64,000 bases of DNA. Origin: Pseudonocardia parietis (GTDB lineage Bacteria; Actinomycetota; Actinomycetes; Mycobacteriales; Pseudonocardiaceae). The notes below the pieces were generated by a model that saw nothing but the letters and a program-made list of their open reading frames with translations, was not told the DNA's origin and searched no databases. Below, in pieces: positions 16,828-27,622 of the stretch. The position numbers and the translations under genes were made by a program. The DNA lies in the NCBI RefSeq assembly GCF_017876315.1, contig NZ_JAGINU010000002.1, forward strand, positions 186,001-250,000, written 5' to 3'. Position 1 is the first letter of the stretch. The number at the start of each line of letters is the position of its first letter.

Positions 16828-17529
16828 ATGTCACGCGCTACGCGCAACCGCACATCGTCGTCCGACACGCCTCGTCGTCTGTCCAACACGACGCTGTCGT
16901 TGATCATCGCCGGCTTGTTCGTCCTCGTCGTGGCCGTGTTGTTCGGCCTCACACGCCTCGGCAGCGATACCCCGGACAACAGCTCCGAAGCCGCAGCGGT
17001 CGCGGTCCGGGACAACAGCCACCGGCTGTCGACCGCGCCCGGCGCCACCGTGAACTTCGTGGAGTTCCTCGACTTCGAATGCGAGGCCTGCGGCGCGGTG
17101 TATCCGGCGATCGAACAGCTCCGCCAGCAGTACGGCGACCGCGTCAACTTCGTCATCCGCTACTTCCCCGGGACCGGCCACTTCAACGCCGAGCGTGCCG
17201 CCCGCGCGGTGGAGGCGGCCGCCCAGCAGGGCCGGCTCGAGGAGATGTACCGGCTGATGTTCGAGACCCAGGAGGAGTGGGGCGAACAGCAGGTTCCGAT
17301 GGACGATCGCTTCCGCGGATACGCCGAGCAGCTCGGCCTCGACCTGGCCCGCTACGACGCAACCTACAACGACCCCGCGACCCGCGAACGCGTCCTCGCC
17401 GACCGCGAGGATGGCCTGGCCCTCGGTGTGCGGGGCACCCCGACGTTCTTGGTCAACGGCGAGCAGCTCAACCCGAAGTCCTACGACGACCTGACCCGCG
17501 CACTCGACGACGCACTGGCGAAGAGCTGA
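16828..17529 (+). CDS. DsbA-like membrane-anchored thiol oxidoreductase
   Basis: 233 residues. One N-terminal transmembrane anchor (LSLIIAGLFVLVVAVLFG) and an extracytoplasmic thioredoxin-fold domain: FVEFLDFECEACGAVYPAIE with active site CEAC, RYFPGTGHFNAERAARAVEA, and cis-Pro loop GVRGTPTFLVNG. This is the Thioredoxin_4/DsbA class used for extracytoplasmic disulfide chemistry. ATG 16828 is used because upstream residues lack DsbA character. It is followed 7 bases later by an unknown gene rather than the usual VKOR/DsbB partner. Its position between Cd and Cu modules suggests thiol protection under metal stress. Confidence 0.9.
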   Translation: MSRATRNRTSSSDTPRRLSNTTLSLIIAGLFVLVVAVLFGLTRLGSDTPDNSSEAAAVAVRDNSHRLSTAPGATVNFVEFLDFECEACGAVYPAIEQLRQQYGDRVNFVIRYFPGTGHFNAERAARAVEAAAQQGRLEEMYRLMFETQEEWGEQQVPMDDRFRGYAEQLGLDLARYDATYNDPATRERVLADREDGLALGVRGTPTFLVNGEQLNPKSYDDLTRALDDALAKS

Positions 17530-17535
17530 TCAACG

Positions 17536-18120
17536 ATGACCGACATTCTCGACAGGAACCGGTCCTCCCGCGCCGCTCGGGCCGGTCTGGGCATCGCACG
17601 CGGCCGTGGGGGTCGCAGTGGGGATTCTGAGGAGGCCGGCACCGGCGAGTGGGTTGTCCGCCACCGTGTGATGAGCGCTGCCGGTGCGGCCGGCTCCGGC
17701 CTCGCGTTCATCCTCGCCTGGCACCTCAGCCGCCAACAGACGATCAGGCGGCACCGGGCGCAAGCCTCCCGGATCCGCCTCCGAGCCTCGCCGACAGACC
17801 CGGGCCGAGGGCAGCTGCAGGTCACGAACGCCAGTGACCAGCCAGTGCACGCGGCGCTGGTCCGGCCGGTCCGCATCCGGACAGAACGCTCGCGCCGCAC
17901 CGCCTGGCTCTCCCGGACGACGCTCACCGTCGAGCACCCGATCACCGTCGACAGGACGCTGTGGCCCGGCTCGTCCATCTCCATTGCCGCAACGGCATTC
18001 GACGAGATGCCGGTCCTGTACTTCAGCAGTACCCAGGGACACAGCTGGGTACGCGACGTGCACGGGCACCTGCGCGCGATCGCTCGCGTGCAAGATCAGG
18101 TCTCTGGACGCTGGTCGTGA
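17536..18120 (+). CDS. Hypothetical protein with one membrane helix
   Basis: 194 residues, starting 7 bases after the DsbA-like gene. The first 45 residues are basic and low-complexity, followed by a hydrophobic segment (MSAAGAAGSGLAFILAWHL), a very basic patch and a C-terminal region with beta-like composition (GQLQVTNASDQPVHAALV, SISIAATAFDEMPVLYF). No family recognised. Its end overlaps the convergent MerR-type gene by 25 bases. Coupling to dsbA suggests an envelope role, but this is positional inference. Confidence 0.5.
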   Translation: MTDILDRNRSSRAARAGLGIARGRGGRSGDSEEAGTGEWVVRHRVMSAAGAAGSGLAFILAWHLSRQQTIRRHRAQASRIRLRASPTDPGRGQLQVTNASDQPVHAALVRPVRIRTERSRRTAWLSRTTLTVEHPITVDRTLWPGSSISIAATAFDEMPVLYFSSTQGHSWVRDVHGHLRAIARVQDQVSGRWS

Positions 18121-18548
18121 TTGCTTCCATGCTGACACGGTCTCAGCGCTCCTCCCGGGCAGCAGGCGCCGCCAAGGGGTCCGTCCCCGACCTGCTCGGC
18201 GAGCAGGGCACGGAACCGCGGGCCGTCGGCCGGATCGCGATGCCGGCCGGCCAAAACCTGAGCATGCATATCCCAGGCCGCCTGTTGCTCGACGATCCAG
18301 CGGGCGAGCACATCGCGGTGATGAAGCAGGCGTGCCTGCCGACCGTCGGTGTCGCCGTCAAGAAGGGCCCGGACACCGTCGAACGATGGCGCCGCCCGCT
18401 CGGCAGTCACCATCTCCGCCGCCCGGAAGAGATCGGTTCGCGAGGAGAGCCGGTGCCCACTGCGTGTCCGCGACGGGGAGAGGAGCCCTTCGGCTTCCCA
18501 GTGACGGAGGACGCGCGAAGCGAGTCCGGATCCGCTCCCCGCACCCAC
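18096..18548 (-). CDS. MerR family regulator beside copA
   Basis: 150 residues from GTG 18548. The N-terminus is a few residues shorter than usual, entering at helix 2 (SGLASRVLRHWEAEGLLSPS), followed by the wing SRTRSGHRLSS, and then a C-terminal helical region with IVEQQAAWDMHAQVLAG. A CCPGG pair occurs near the end. It is divergent from copA with about 50 bases between, so it may be its regulator, but the Cys loop of CueR (C-x7-C) is not present and no clean dyad is visible between them. It could equally be a drug-type MerR. Confidence 0.7.
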   Translation of the reverse strand: MGAGSGSGLASRVLRHWEAEGLLSPSRTRSGHRLSSRTDLFRAAEMVTAERAAPSFDGVRALLDGDTDGRQARLLHHRDVLARWIVEQQAAWDMHAQVLAGRHRDPADGPRFRALLAEQVGDGPLGGACCPGGALRPCQHGSNHDQRPET

Positions 18549-18598
18549 TGTCTCCTGTCTGGCAATGAAAATATTGGGGTGGAAGTTTGGATAAGGGT

Positions 18599-20884
18599 AT
18601 GGAGGTGAGGACGACGACTGACCGTGCGGTGACGGCGGAGCCGGCGGTGTACGACCTCGCCGTGGGCGGGATGACCTGCGCTGCGTGCGTGGGGCGCGTG
18701 GAGCGCAAGCTCGGCAAGCTCGACGGCGTCACTGCGACGGTCAACCTCGCGACTGAACGGGCTCGGGTACTCGCCCCGGCCAGCACCGACCCACGGTCGC
18801 TGCTCGAGGCTGTTGAAGGGGCCGGTTATACCGCCCGTCTGGTGGCTACGGGCGAGCAGCATCGGCGTGACCCGGATCGTGAGCGCGACCTGCGGCGCCG
18901 GCTGGCCGTGGCTGCGGTGCTGGCCATGCCGCTGGCCGATCTGTCGCTGGCGTTGTCGCTGTTTCCGGAGTTGCGGTTCGTCGGCTGGGAGTGGGTGTTC
19001 CTCGGGCTGGCGCTGCCGATGGTGTTGTGGTGTGGTCTGCCGTTTCACCGTGCAGCGTGGTCCGCTCTTCGGCATGGCACGGCGACCATGGACACGCTGG
19101 TGTCGGTTGGGACACTGGCCGCTACCGGCTGGTCGCTCTGGATCATGCTGAGAGGCGGTGAGGCCGCGCCGGGGTTCGGTACCGGGTGGGCTGCGCTGAC
19201 CCGCACCGATGATGCGCTGTATCTCGATGTCGCGGCGGTCGTGATCACCTTCCTGCTCGCCGGTCGGTACTTCGAGGCACGAGCCAAGCGTTCTGCCGGG
19301 GCGGCGCTGCGGGCGTTGCTCGACTGGGGCGTCAAGGACGTCGAGGTGCTCCGTGGCGGCAACGTGGTCCGTCTCTCGGTGGACTCGCTGCGGGTGGGGG
19401 ACCGGTTCACTGCCCGCCCGGGGGAGAAGATCGCCACCGACGCTGTCGTCGAGCAGGGGCGCTCCGCGCTCGACACCAGCGTGATCACCGGCGAGTCGGT
19501 GCCCCGTGAGGTTGGTCCGGGCGATCCTGTCGTCGGGGGGACCGTGAACGCTGCAGGCCATCTGGTTCTGGTCGCGACCCGGGTGGGCGCCGACACCCGG
19601 CTCGCTCGGATGGCGCAGCTGGTGGAGCAGGCGCAGGAGAGCAAGGCCGGTGCCCAGCGGCTCGCCGACCGGGTGTCGGCCGTGTTCGTACCGCTGGTAT
19701 TGCTGCTGGCCGCGGCGACGATGGTCGGCTGGTTGTTGCTCGGTCCGTCGACAGCGGCCGCGGTGACCGCGGCGTTGGCCGTGCTCGTCGTGGCCTGCCC
19801 GTGCGCGCTGGGCCTGGCGACTCCGACCGCGGTCCTGGTCGGTACCGGCCGCGGCGCGCAGCTCGGAGTGTTCCTCAAGGGCCCCCAGGCTTTGGAGTCC
19901 ACCCGGCGGATCGACACGGTCGTCGCCGACAAGACCGGCACTCTGACCGAGGGGCGGATGGAGCTTAGCGACGTCATTGCGGCCGACGGTGAGTGCGCCG
20001 CGACCATGCTGAGCCGCGCGGCCTCGGTCGAGCGCGCATCCGAGCATCCGATCGCTGCGGCTCTCGTCGCCGGGGCCGATCCGGGGACGATGCTGCCGGT
20101 GACGGAGTTTGCCGCGCTCGCCGGGCTCGGCGCCGCAGGAACGGTCGACGGCGACGAAGTCCTGGTGGGGAGCCCTCGCATGCTTGCCGAGCGCGGACTC
20201 GCTCTGCCCGCGGCTCTGGAGATCGAGCGGGTCCGTGCCGAGGAAGCCGGGGCGACGGTGGTCGGCGTCGCCTGGGGTGACCGGGTCCGCGGGCTGTGCA
20301 CGGTCACCGACCGGATCCGGGACACGGCCCCAGCTGCGGTCGCTGCCCTGCGCGGGCTCGGTATCGAAACGGTGATGCTCACCGGCGATAACCAGCGCAC
20401 CGCAGCAGCCGTGGCGACCGTGGTCGGGATCGATCCGGGCCACGTCGTCGCAGACGCGATGCCTGAGGACAAGGTCGACCACGTCCGCAGGCTCCAGGCA
20501 CGGGGGCGCTCGGTCGCCGTGGTCGGAGACGGGATCAACGATGCCGCCGCGCTTGCGGCCGCGGATCTGGGGATCGCGGTCGGCAGCGGCACCGACGTCG
20601 CGATCGAGGCAGCCGACGTCGTCCTGGGGCGAGACGACCTGCTGGCCGTGGCCGATGCGATCGAGCTGGCTCGGCGGACCCACCGGACGATCGTGAGCAA
20701 CCTGCGATGGGCATTCGGGTACAACACCGCGGCGCTGCCACTGGCGGTCGCGGGCCTGCTCAGTCCGCTGGTCGCCGGCCTGGCGATGGTGCTGTCGTCG
20801 GTGTTCGTCGTCTCGCAGAGCCTGCGGTTGCGTGGATTCACTCCCGCCTCCGGTCCGCCGCGAGCTGAGCAGCAGCGAGGATGA
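18599..20884 (+). CDS. copA: Copper-exporting P1B-type ATPase
   Basis: 761 residues. One N-terminal HMA domain with GGMTCAACVGRVERKL, then the ATPase core: TGESVPREV, the CPC metal motif VACPCALGLATPTAV, DKTGTLTEGR, SEHPIAAAL, MLTGDNQRTAA and VGDGINDAAAL. GMTCAAC plus CPC plus the helix 7 and 8 motifs (YNTAALPLA, MVLSSVFVVSQSLRLR) define Cu(I) ATPases. ATG 18599 is chosen so that the HMA domain starts about 20 residues in. Its stop overlaps the next gene by four bases (ATGA), coupling it to a CopD-CtaG protein. Confidence 0.95.
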   Translation: MEVRTTTDRAVTAEPAVYDLAVGGMTCAACVGRVERKLGKLDGVTATVNLATERARVLAPASTDPRSLLEAVEGAGYTARLVATGEQHRRDPDRERDLRRRLAVAAVLAMPLADLSLALSLFPELRFVGWEWVFLGLALPMVLWCGLPFHRAAWSALRHGTATMDTLVSVGTLAATGWSLWIMLRGGEAAPGFGTGWAALTRTDDALYLDVAAVVITFLLAGRYFEARAKRSAGAALRALLDWGVKDVEVLRGGNVVRLSVDSLRVGDRFTARPGEKIATDAVVEQGRSALDTSVITGESVPREVGPGDPVVGGTVNAAGHLVLVATRVGADTRLARMAQLVEQAQESKAGAQRLADRVSAVFVPLVLLLAAATMVGWLLLGPSTAAAVTAALAVLVVACPCALGLATPTAVLVGTGRGAQLGVFLKGPQALESTRRIDTVVADKTGTLTEGRMELSDVIAADGECAATMLSRAASVERASEHPIAAALVAGADPGTMLPVTEFAALAGLGAAGTVDGDEVLVGSPRMLAERGLALPAALEIERVRAEEAGATVVGVAWGDRVRGLCTVTDRIRDTAPAAVAALRGLGIETVMLTGDNQRTAAAVATVVGIDPGHVVADAMPEDKVDHVRRLQARGRSVAVVGDGINDAAALAAADLGIAVGSGTDVAIEAADVVLGRDDLLAVADAIELARRTHRTIVSNLRWAFGYNTAALPLAVAGLLSPLVAGLAMVLSSVFVVSQSLRLRGFTPASGPPRAEQQRG

Positions 20885-22794
20885 CGGCCGTAGGCGAGTC
20901 CGCGCCGAGAGCCCGCCGGTCGGGTTGGTCGTGGCTGGGCTGGTGGCTGCCGGTGGCAGCGGTGACCGGGCTGATCGTTGGGGTGGCCGGCCCCGACCTG
21001 GCGGTGCTGTTCGGGTACCGCTCCCTCGGACCGGTCGCCGCGGTCGCACATCCCTTCGCCCGCACACTTGCGATCGGTGCTGGCACGGTCGCGGTCGCCG
21101 GGCTGCTGGTTGCTGTCGTGTACGTCCCAGGGGCGCCACGCGGCGCACTGTCGCCCGTCGGATACAGATCGCTGGCCGTGGTGCGCCGGGCGGGTCCGGT
21201 GCTGTGCGCTGCTGCGCTGGTCGTCGCTCTGTTGACGGTGTCGGAGACGATCGGCATTCGGCCGGCTGCCTTGCTCCTCGACCCGCCCATGTTGCTGGTC
21301 GCGTTGGTCACGGTCGAGCCGGCCGCCGGGTGGGTGATCACCGCGGCGCTCGGGCTACTCGTCGGGGGCTTGGCCGGGGTGGTCCTGACCTGGCGGGGTG
21401 CGAGCGGGCTACTGATGCTGCTCGTGGCCGGGTTCGTGGTGCCGCCGGCCACAGCGGCCGCGAACTCCGAGCGCGCGCACGACTGGTACGGCGATGCTCT
21501 CACCCTGCACACCGTCGCCGGCGTGCTGTGGCTGGGCAGCACGATCGCGGTGACGACGCTGTGGCGAGCCAAGTTGGTCGACCAAGCTGTGCTCGGCCGT
21601 CACTCCCGGATCGTGCTCGGTTGCTCGGTCGCACTGCTGCTGTCCGGGCTGGTGCCCACCGCCCTGGACGTCGGTCTTGACGGCCTCGTGAGCGGGTACG
21701 GACTCCTGGTCATCGCCAGTGCCGCGTTGTTGCTCGTCGGTGTCCTCATCGCGGTCCGCCGACGGTGGAGTCCACGTAGTGCCCCGCAGATGTGGGCCGC
21801 CGAGCTCACCATCCTGACGGCGGCCGCCGCGGCTGGGACGGCGATGTCCCGGCTCGTTCCTCCAGGCGCTCATGAGGCGATCCCCTACCGCGAGTCCGAG
21901 CGGTTGGTGTATCTGCTCGGTTACGACCTGCCCGCCCGGATGGGGTTGGCTGAGCTCGTCGGATGGTGGCGCATCGACCTGCTGTTCGCTCCCGCGGCGC
22001 TGGTCGCCGCCGCGGCCTACCTGCACGCGGTCCGGACACTGCGCCGGGGCGGGGGGACGTGGCCGGTAACGCGTACCGCGGCCTGGGTCGCGGGGTGTCT
22101 GACCGTGCTGGTGGCGACCTCGTCCGGGATCGGCGCTTACGCCACCGCAGTGTTCGGGGTACACCTGATCGGGCACGCCTTGCTGGCGACGATCGCTCCG
22201 TTGCTGCTGGTTCTGGGCCATCCTGTGACTCTGGTCCGGCGCGTGGGATCGACCGGGACAGTGGAGCGGGTCGCTGCGCTTCTCGATGCGGCGCCGATGC
22301 GAGCGCTGCACCGGCCCGCCGTCGCGTGGTGCGTGGCCGCCGCGGCAGTGTTCGGGGTCTACGCCACTGGCCTGTTCGACGCCGTCGTCCTCGAGCACTG
22401 GTCGCACCCGGCGATGGACGCACTGGCGCTCGGCAGCGGTGTGGTGCTGTTCCGCGCGGTGCTGGGCTCCCGCGATCCGCAGCCGCCCCCGTTCGTCCGG
22501 CTCGGGTTGCTGTTCGCGGTGATGATGCTGCACGCCGCGTTCGGGATCTGGCTGCTCGTGCAGGCCGAGCCGGTGGCCGGGCAGTTCTACGCGGCAGTCG
22601 CGATGCCGTTCGTTCCGGACCTGCTCGCCGACCAGCGTCACGGCGCGATCGTTGCCTGGGTCGTGTCGGATCTCGCGATGGTGACTGCCGCGCTGGCCGT
22701 GGCCCGATCCTGGATGGTGCACGACCGTGTCGGCGGCGCGACTCAGCAGGACGCTCCCGCCGCGACGTCGCTCCGACCACCCGGAACGGGGTGA
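20881..22794 (+). CDS. CopD-CtaG fusion copper membrane protein
   Basis: 637 residues with roughly 16 hydrophobic helices. The N-terminal half contains the CopD-like region (HDWYGDALTLHTVAGVLWLG with conserved His/Trp) and the C-terminal half the CtaG/Cox11-type caa3 assembly region (GVHLIGHALLATIAPLLLVLGHP, HPAMDALALGSG, FAVMMLHAAFGIWL). Both halves handle copper at the outer face of the membrane; the fusion is common in actinobacteria and is thought to move Cu for uptake or oxidase assembly. Coupled to copA by ATGA. The His-rich helix ends fit copper ligation. Confidence 0.9.
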   Translation: MTAVGESAPRARRSGWSWLGWWLPVAAVTGLIVGVAGPDLAVLFGYRSLGPVAAVAHPFARTLAIGAGTVAVAGLLVAVVYVPGAPRGALSPVGYRSLAVVRRAGPVLCAAALVVALLTVSETIGIRPAALLLDPPMLLVALVTVEPAAGWVITAALGLLVGGLAGVVLTWRGASGLLMLLVAGFVVPPATAAANSERAHDWYGDALTLHTVAGVLWLGSTIAVTTLWRAKLVDQAVLGRHSRIVLGCSVALLLSGLVPTALDVGLDGLVSGYGLLVIASAALLLVGVLIAVRRRWSPRSAPQMWAAELTILTAAAAAGTAMSRLVPPGAHEAIPYRESERLVYLLGYDLPARMGLAELVGWWRIDLLFAPAALVAAAAYLHAVRTLRRGGGTWPVTRTAAWVAGCLTVLVATSSGIGAYATAVFGVHLIGHALLATIAPLLLVLGHPVTLVRRVGSTGTVERVAALLDAAPMRALHRPAVAWCVAAAAVFGVYATGLFDAVVLEHWSHPAMDALALGSGVVLFRAVLGSRDPQPPPFVRLGLLFAVMMLHAAFGIWLLVQAEPVAGQFYAAVAMPFVPDLLADQRHGAIVAWVVSDLAMVTAALAVARSWMVHDRVGGATQQDAPAATSLRPPGTG

Positions 22795-22938
22795 GGCTGG
22801 CCCCTGTGGCCGGGCTTCGAGCTACTGCCGCATGTGCCGGGACGCGGCGGCGGTGCGATGTGCTGAGACAGCGAAGTGCGGCGTCTGACGCTTCTGGTCG
22901 TCGACTGGGAAAAGCGTTACTGCCACGGTGGTAGGTCG

Positions 22939-23403
22939 TCCCCGCCTCGGCAGCGTGAGGTGTTCGTCTCGGTCGGTTCGACGATCTTCGGGCAGCCGGC
23001 CCGGCCGCGGCTCATGCGCGGTCTCGGCTCGAGCATCCATCCGCGCAACGTCGACCACTCCATCTTTTCCGAGGTGCACTGGGTGGCCCCGGACGAAGCG
23101 GTCTCGGCTTGCCGGGCGATGGCCAGTTCCAGCTACGCCAGTGGCGGTTGGAGCGTGGGTGCGGTTGGGGTCGTGGCCGGCTGGATCGCCCGTACCCGAC
23201 CGGCCGGGACCCGGATTACCGCGATCTTCCCCGACGGCCCGCAGCGCTATTTCGACACCGTCTACAACGACGAGTTCTGCCGCGACCGGGGCATCGAGGT
23301 GGGCCCGCCGCCGCTGCATGACCCGGACGAGATCACCCGCCCGGACGCCGTCGAGGTGCGTCGCTGGACCCGCTGCACCGCCGTCGTCGCCGAGGTGCGC
23401 TGA
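22939..23403 (+). pseudogene. C-terminal part of CysK2-like PLP enzyme
   Basis: Region reads [57 protein letters not shown] and [18 protein letters not shown]: the C-terminal half of cysteine-synthase-like (CysK2-type) PLP enzymes. The first about 200 residues, including the PLP-binding Lys, are missing; from 22795 there is only unrelated sequence. Its stop overlaps the MFS gene by one base. The same pair (cysK2 Rv0848, MFS Rv0849) occurs beside copper genes in Mycobacterium tuberculosis, so the pair is an inherited neighbour of copper functions that has decayed here. Confidence 0.75.
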
Positions 23404-24887
23404 TGCAGGTGCTGGAGCGCTATCGGTCGTTCGATCGGCCGGTCCGACTGCTGCTGCTCAACCAGCTGACCATCAACCTGGGCTTCTACATGCTCATCCC
23501 GTACCTGGCCGATCATCTCTCGGCAGGGCTCGGGTTGTCGGTGCTGATGGTCGGGCTGATCCTGGGCGTGCGGAACTTCTCCCAGTAGGGCATGTTCCTG
23601 GTCGGGGGGAGCCTGGCTGACCGATTCGGCTACAAGCCGATGATCGTCGCCGGGTGCGCGCTGCGGACCGTCGGGTTCGCTCTGATCGGCCTGGTCGACG
23701 CGGTCTCGGCGCTGGTGATCGCCTCGGCGATGACCGGGTTCGCCGGCGCCCTGTTCAACCCCGCCGTGCGTGCCTACATCGCCCGCGACGCCGGCGAGCG
23801 CCGGGTCGAGGCATTCGCCCTGTTCAGCATCTTCTACCAGGCCGGGATCCTGATCGGCCCGGTTGCGGGTCTACTGCTGACCGGGATCGACGTCACGCTG
23901 ACCTGTCTGGTCGCCGCAGCCGTGTTCGCGGTGCTGACGGTGCTGCAGGTGCGGGCGCTCCCGGCCCGCCGCGGAGACGACGACACCGACGAGGAGCGGC
24001 GTCCGCTGCTGCGCCAGTGGCGCGACGTCGCCACGACCCGGGGATTTCTGCCGTTCGCCGTCGCGATGATCGGCACCTACGTCCTGTCGTATCAGATCTA
24101 TCTGGCCCTACCGCTGCACGCGCGCACGCTGCTCGGAAGCGGGGACTCCGCGACCGCGCTGGTGACCGGCATCTACGTGGTGTCCGGTGCGGTGACCATC
24201 GCGTCCCAGATGAAGGTGACGGCCTGGTGCCGCACGCGATGGGGGCCGGCCCGGTCGCTTAGCCGCGGCCTGCTCGTCCTGGGTGCAGCGTTCGTGCCGA
24301 TGCTCGCCGCCGACTCCCTACTACTGGTGTGGCCGGACATCGGGCCCGGCCCGGCCACCGTGGCCGGGATCATGGCACTGCTGCTGACGGCGGCGCTGCT
24401 GGCGGTCGGGACGGCGGTGGTGCTGCCGTTCGAGATGGACACGATCGTCGCGTTGTCTCGTGACCGCCTGGTGGCCACGCACTACGGCTTCTACAACACG
24501 GTGTGCGGCGCCGGGATCCTGCTCGGTAACGCGGGCACCGGGTGGGCGGTGGATCTCGCGCGGTCGGCCGGGCTGGCCCCGATACCGTGGGCGGTCCTCG
24601 TCGTGCTCGGCGTACTGTGCGCGGTCGCGCTGGCGAGCCTGTACCGACGAGGCCTGCTGACCGTCGCCAAGGACGCCGAGGCACGAGACGAGGACACACG
24701 CTGCCCCGGCGGTGCTGGGAGCTCCCAGCCGAGGGGGCCCCAGGTCACGGGGCCGAAGCAATGCCAGATACACGCGGACTGGACAGCTGCTGGTGGTGGT
24801 GTCTGCTGCAACAAGTCGGTTCTCAGTGAAGTTGGCACCGGTGTGCCGCGGCGGCCTCATACCGCAGGCCTGGAGCCGAAGAGTTAG
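23403..24887 (+). pseudogene. MFS transporter with in-frame TAG at codon 62
   Basis: From ATG 23403 the frame runs through helices 1-2 (LLLNQLTINLGFYMLIPYLA, VLMVGLILGVRNFSQ), meets TAG at 23586-23588, and continues in the same frame with GMFLVGGSLADRFGYKPMIV. The stop replaces a residue of the conserved NFSQQG segment (CAG to TAG). The remaining ten helices are intact, and the C-terminal about 60 residues after the last helix are unusual. Homologous in order to M. tuberculosis Rv0849. A restart at the GTG/ATG after the stop would give a protein lacking two helices, so function is doubtful. Confidence 0.75.
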
Positions 24888-24938
24888 ACGCGCCTACACT
24901 TCGGGTTCGGCGGACCTGTCGATGACGAGGGGGCGACG

Positions 24939-26215
<1,277 letters not shown>

Positions 26216-26216
<1 letters not shown>

Positions 26217-26237
26217 AGCCCTTCAGCGACCGGGCTT
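26216..26237 (+). terminator. Terminator of mntH
   Basis: AAGCCC (26216-26221) and GGGCTT (26232-26237) form a six-base stem with a 10-base loop followed by TTG, starting within the mntH stop codon. Short for a terminator but well placed. A perfect 14-base palindrome CGTAGCCGGCTACG follows at about 26284 before the IS. Confidence 0.5.
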
Positions 26238-26417
26238 TGCGACGTCGCAGGCTAGCTCGTGTCATTCGTCCCGGCGGCGGCCGCGTAGCCGGCTACGTGC
26301 CGGCTGGTCGACCGGTTGGTCACGCAGGACGAGCGGTCGGGGGAAACGTGAGGTTCCCCCGCTTTGCCGGAGTCTTCGAAGACTGGTTCGATCTTGAGAA
26401 CCGGAAGGAAGGCACTG

Positions 26418-26729
26418 GTGCCGGCACCGAAGAAGTACCCTGATGAGCTGCGGGAACGCGCGGTCCGTCTCTATCGGGAGTCTGACCCGCGGCCGTCGTT
26501 CCGCAGGCTGGCTGAGCAGCTCAATGTCCACCATGAAGCCCTGCGCAACTGGGTCCGCCAAGCCGAGGCCGACGATGGCCAGCGCGCCGATCGCCCGAGC
26601 ACCGACATGGTCGTCGAGAACCGCCGGCTGGCGAAGGAGAACGCCGAGCTGCGGCGGGTCAACGAGGTCCTGCGCGCGGCGAGTGCCTATTTCGCCAGCG
26701 AGATCGGCCCGACCCGGAGGTGGTCATGA
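26418..26729 (+). CDS. IS3 OrfA (helix-turn-helix protein)
   Basis: 103 residues from GTG 26418 with ribosome site GGAAGGAAGG. N-terminal HTH (KYPDELRERAVRLYRESDPR, RRLAEQLNVHHEALRNWVRQ) followed by a leucine-zipper-like helix (ENRRLAKENAELRRVNEVLR) ending in ASAYFASEIGPTRRW. This is the standard IS3 OrfA that binds the element's ends. It overlaps OrfB by four bases (ATGA), with OrfB in the -1 frame, permitting either a frameshift fusion or coupled re-initiation. Confidence 0.93.
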   Translation: MPAPKKYPDELRERAVRLYRESDPRPSFRRLAEQLNVHHEALRNWVRQAEADDGQRADRPSTDMVVENRRLAKENAELRRVNEVLRAASAYFASEIGPTRRWS

Positions 26730-27622
26730 GCTTCATCGACGTCCATGGCTTCCCCGCCGGTCTCGTACTACGGGTCCTCGGTGTGCCCACCTCGACCTAC
26801 TACGACTGGCGCACCCGCCGCGCCAACCCATCGCGGCGCGAGCTCGACGACGCGACCCTGCTCGAGCAGATCGGGAAGATTCGCAGCGTCAACGAGTTCG
26901 CCGCCGCCTACGGCTCCCCGCGGGTCTGGCTCGAACTGCGCCGACAAGGCGTGCACGTCGGACGCAAGCGCGTCGAGCGAGTGATGCGCGAGCACGGCCT
27001 GCAGGGCGCGCACCTGCGCCGCGGCTGGCGCCACGGCTCGACCCGGCAGGACCCGTCGCATCGGCCCGCTCCGGACCTGCTCGAACGCGACTTCACCGCG
27101 TCCGCGCCGGACCGAGTGTGGGTGGCCGACCTGACCCGGATCGTCACCGGCGAGGGCGTCGTATGGCTGGCCAGCGTGCGGGACGCGTTCTCCAACCGGG
27201 TCGTCGGCTGGGCCACCGACCCCCGCGCCACTACGACGCTGGTGCTCACCGCGCTCAACCACGCCCTGCGCTCCCGCGACATCCGCACCGGACAGTTGAT
27301 CTTTCACAGCGACAAGGGCGCCCAATACACCGCGCTGCGGTTCACTCAGCGCCTCGTCGACGCCGGGGCCGCCCCCTCGACCGGGTCCACAGGGGACAGC
27401 TACGACAACGCTCTCGCCGAGAACCTGTGGTCCACGATCAAGATCGAGTTGATGTACTGGCCGGGCACGACCTTCGCCACCCGCGCCGAGGCCGAGCACG
27501 CCCTGATCCGCTACCTCGACGGCTGGTACAACCCGCGCCGGATCCAGGCCGGCCTCGGAGGACTCTCACCCGACGAGTACGAGGACACCTACCATCGCGC
27601 CCAGCGCGACGATCACAGATAA
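26726..27622 (+). CDS. IS3 OrfB (DDE transposase)
   Basis: 298 residues. HTH_21 region (MREHGLQGAHLRRGWRHGST) followed by the rve integrase core with catalytic residues in WVADLT, IFHSDKGAQYTA and NALAENLWSTIK (D, D, E with the expected K/R seven residues on). Ends GLSPDEYEDTYH as usual. Full-length and undisrupted, so the element may still be active. Confidence 0.93.
   Translation: MSFIDVHGFPAGLVLRVLGVPTSTYYDWRTRRANPSRRELDDATLLEQIGKIRSVNEFAAAYGSPRVWLELRRQGVHVGRKRVERVMREHGLQGAHLRRGWRHGSTRQDPSHRPAPDLLERDFTASAPDRVWVADLTRIVTGEGVVWLASVRDAFSNRVVGWATDPRATTTLVLTALNHALRSRDIRTGQLIFHSDKGAQYTALRFTQRLVDAGAAPSTGSTGDSYDNALAENLWSTIKIELMYWPGTTFATRAEAEHALIRYLDGWYNPRRIQAGLGGLSPDEYEDTYHRAQRDDHR

Noticed and set aside
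19045-21051. Very long minus-strand frames opposite copA and CopD-CtaG
   Set aside because: Ser/Thr/Arg/Pro-rich translations typical of the antisense of GC-rich genes; the plus strand has full conserved domains.
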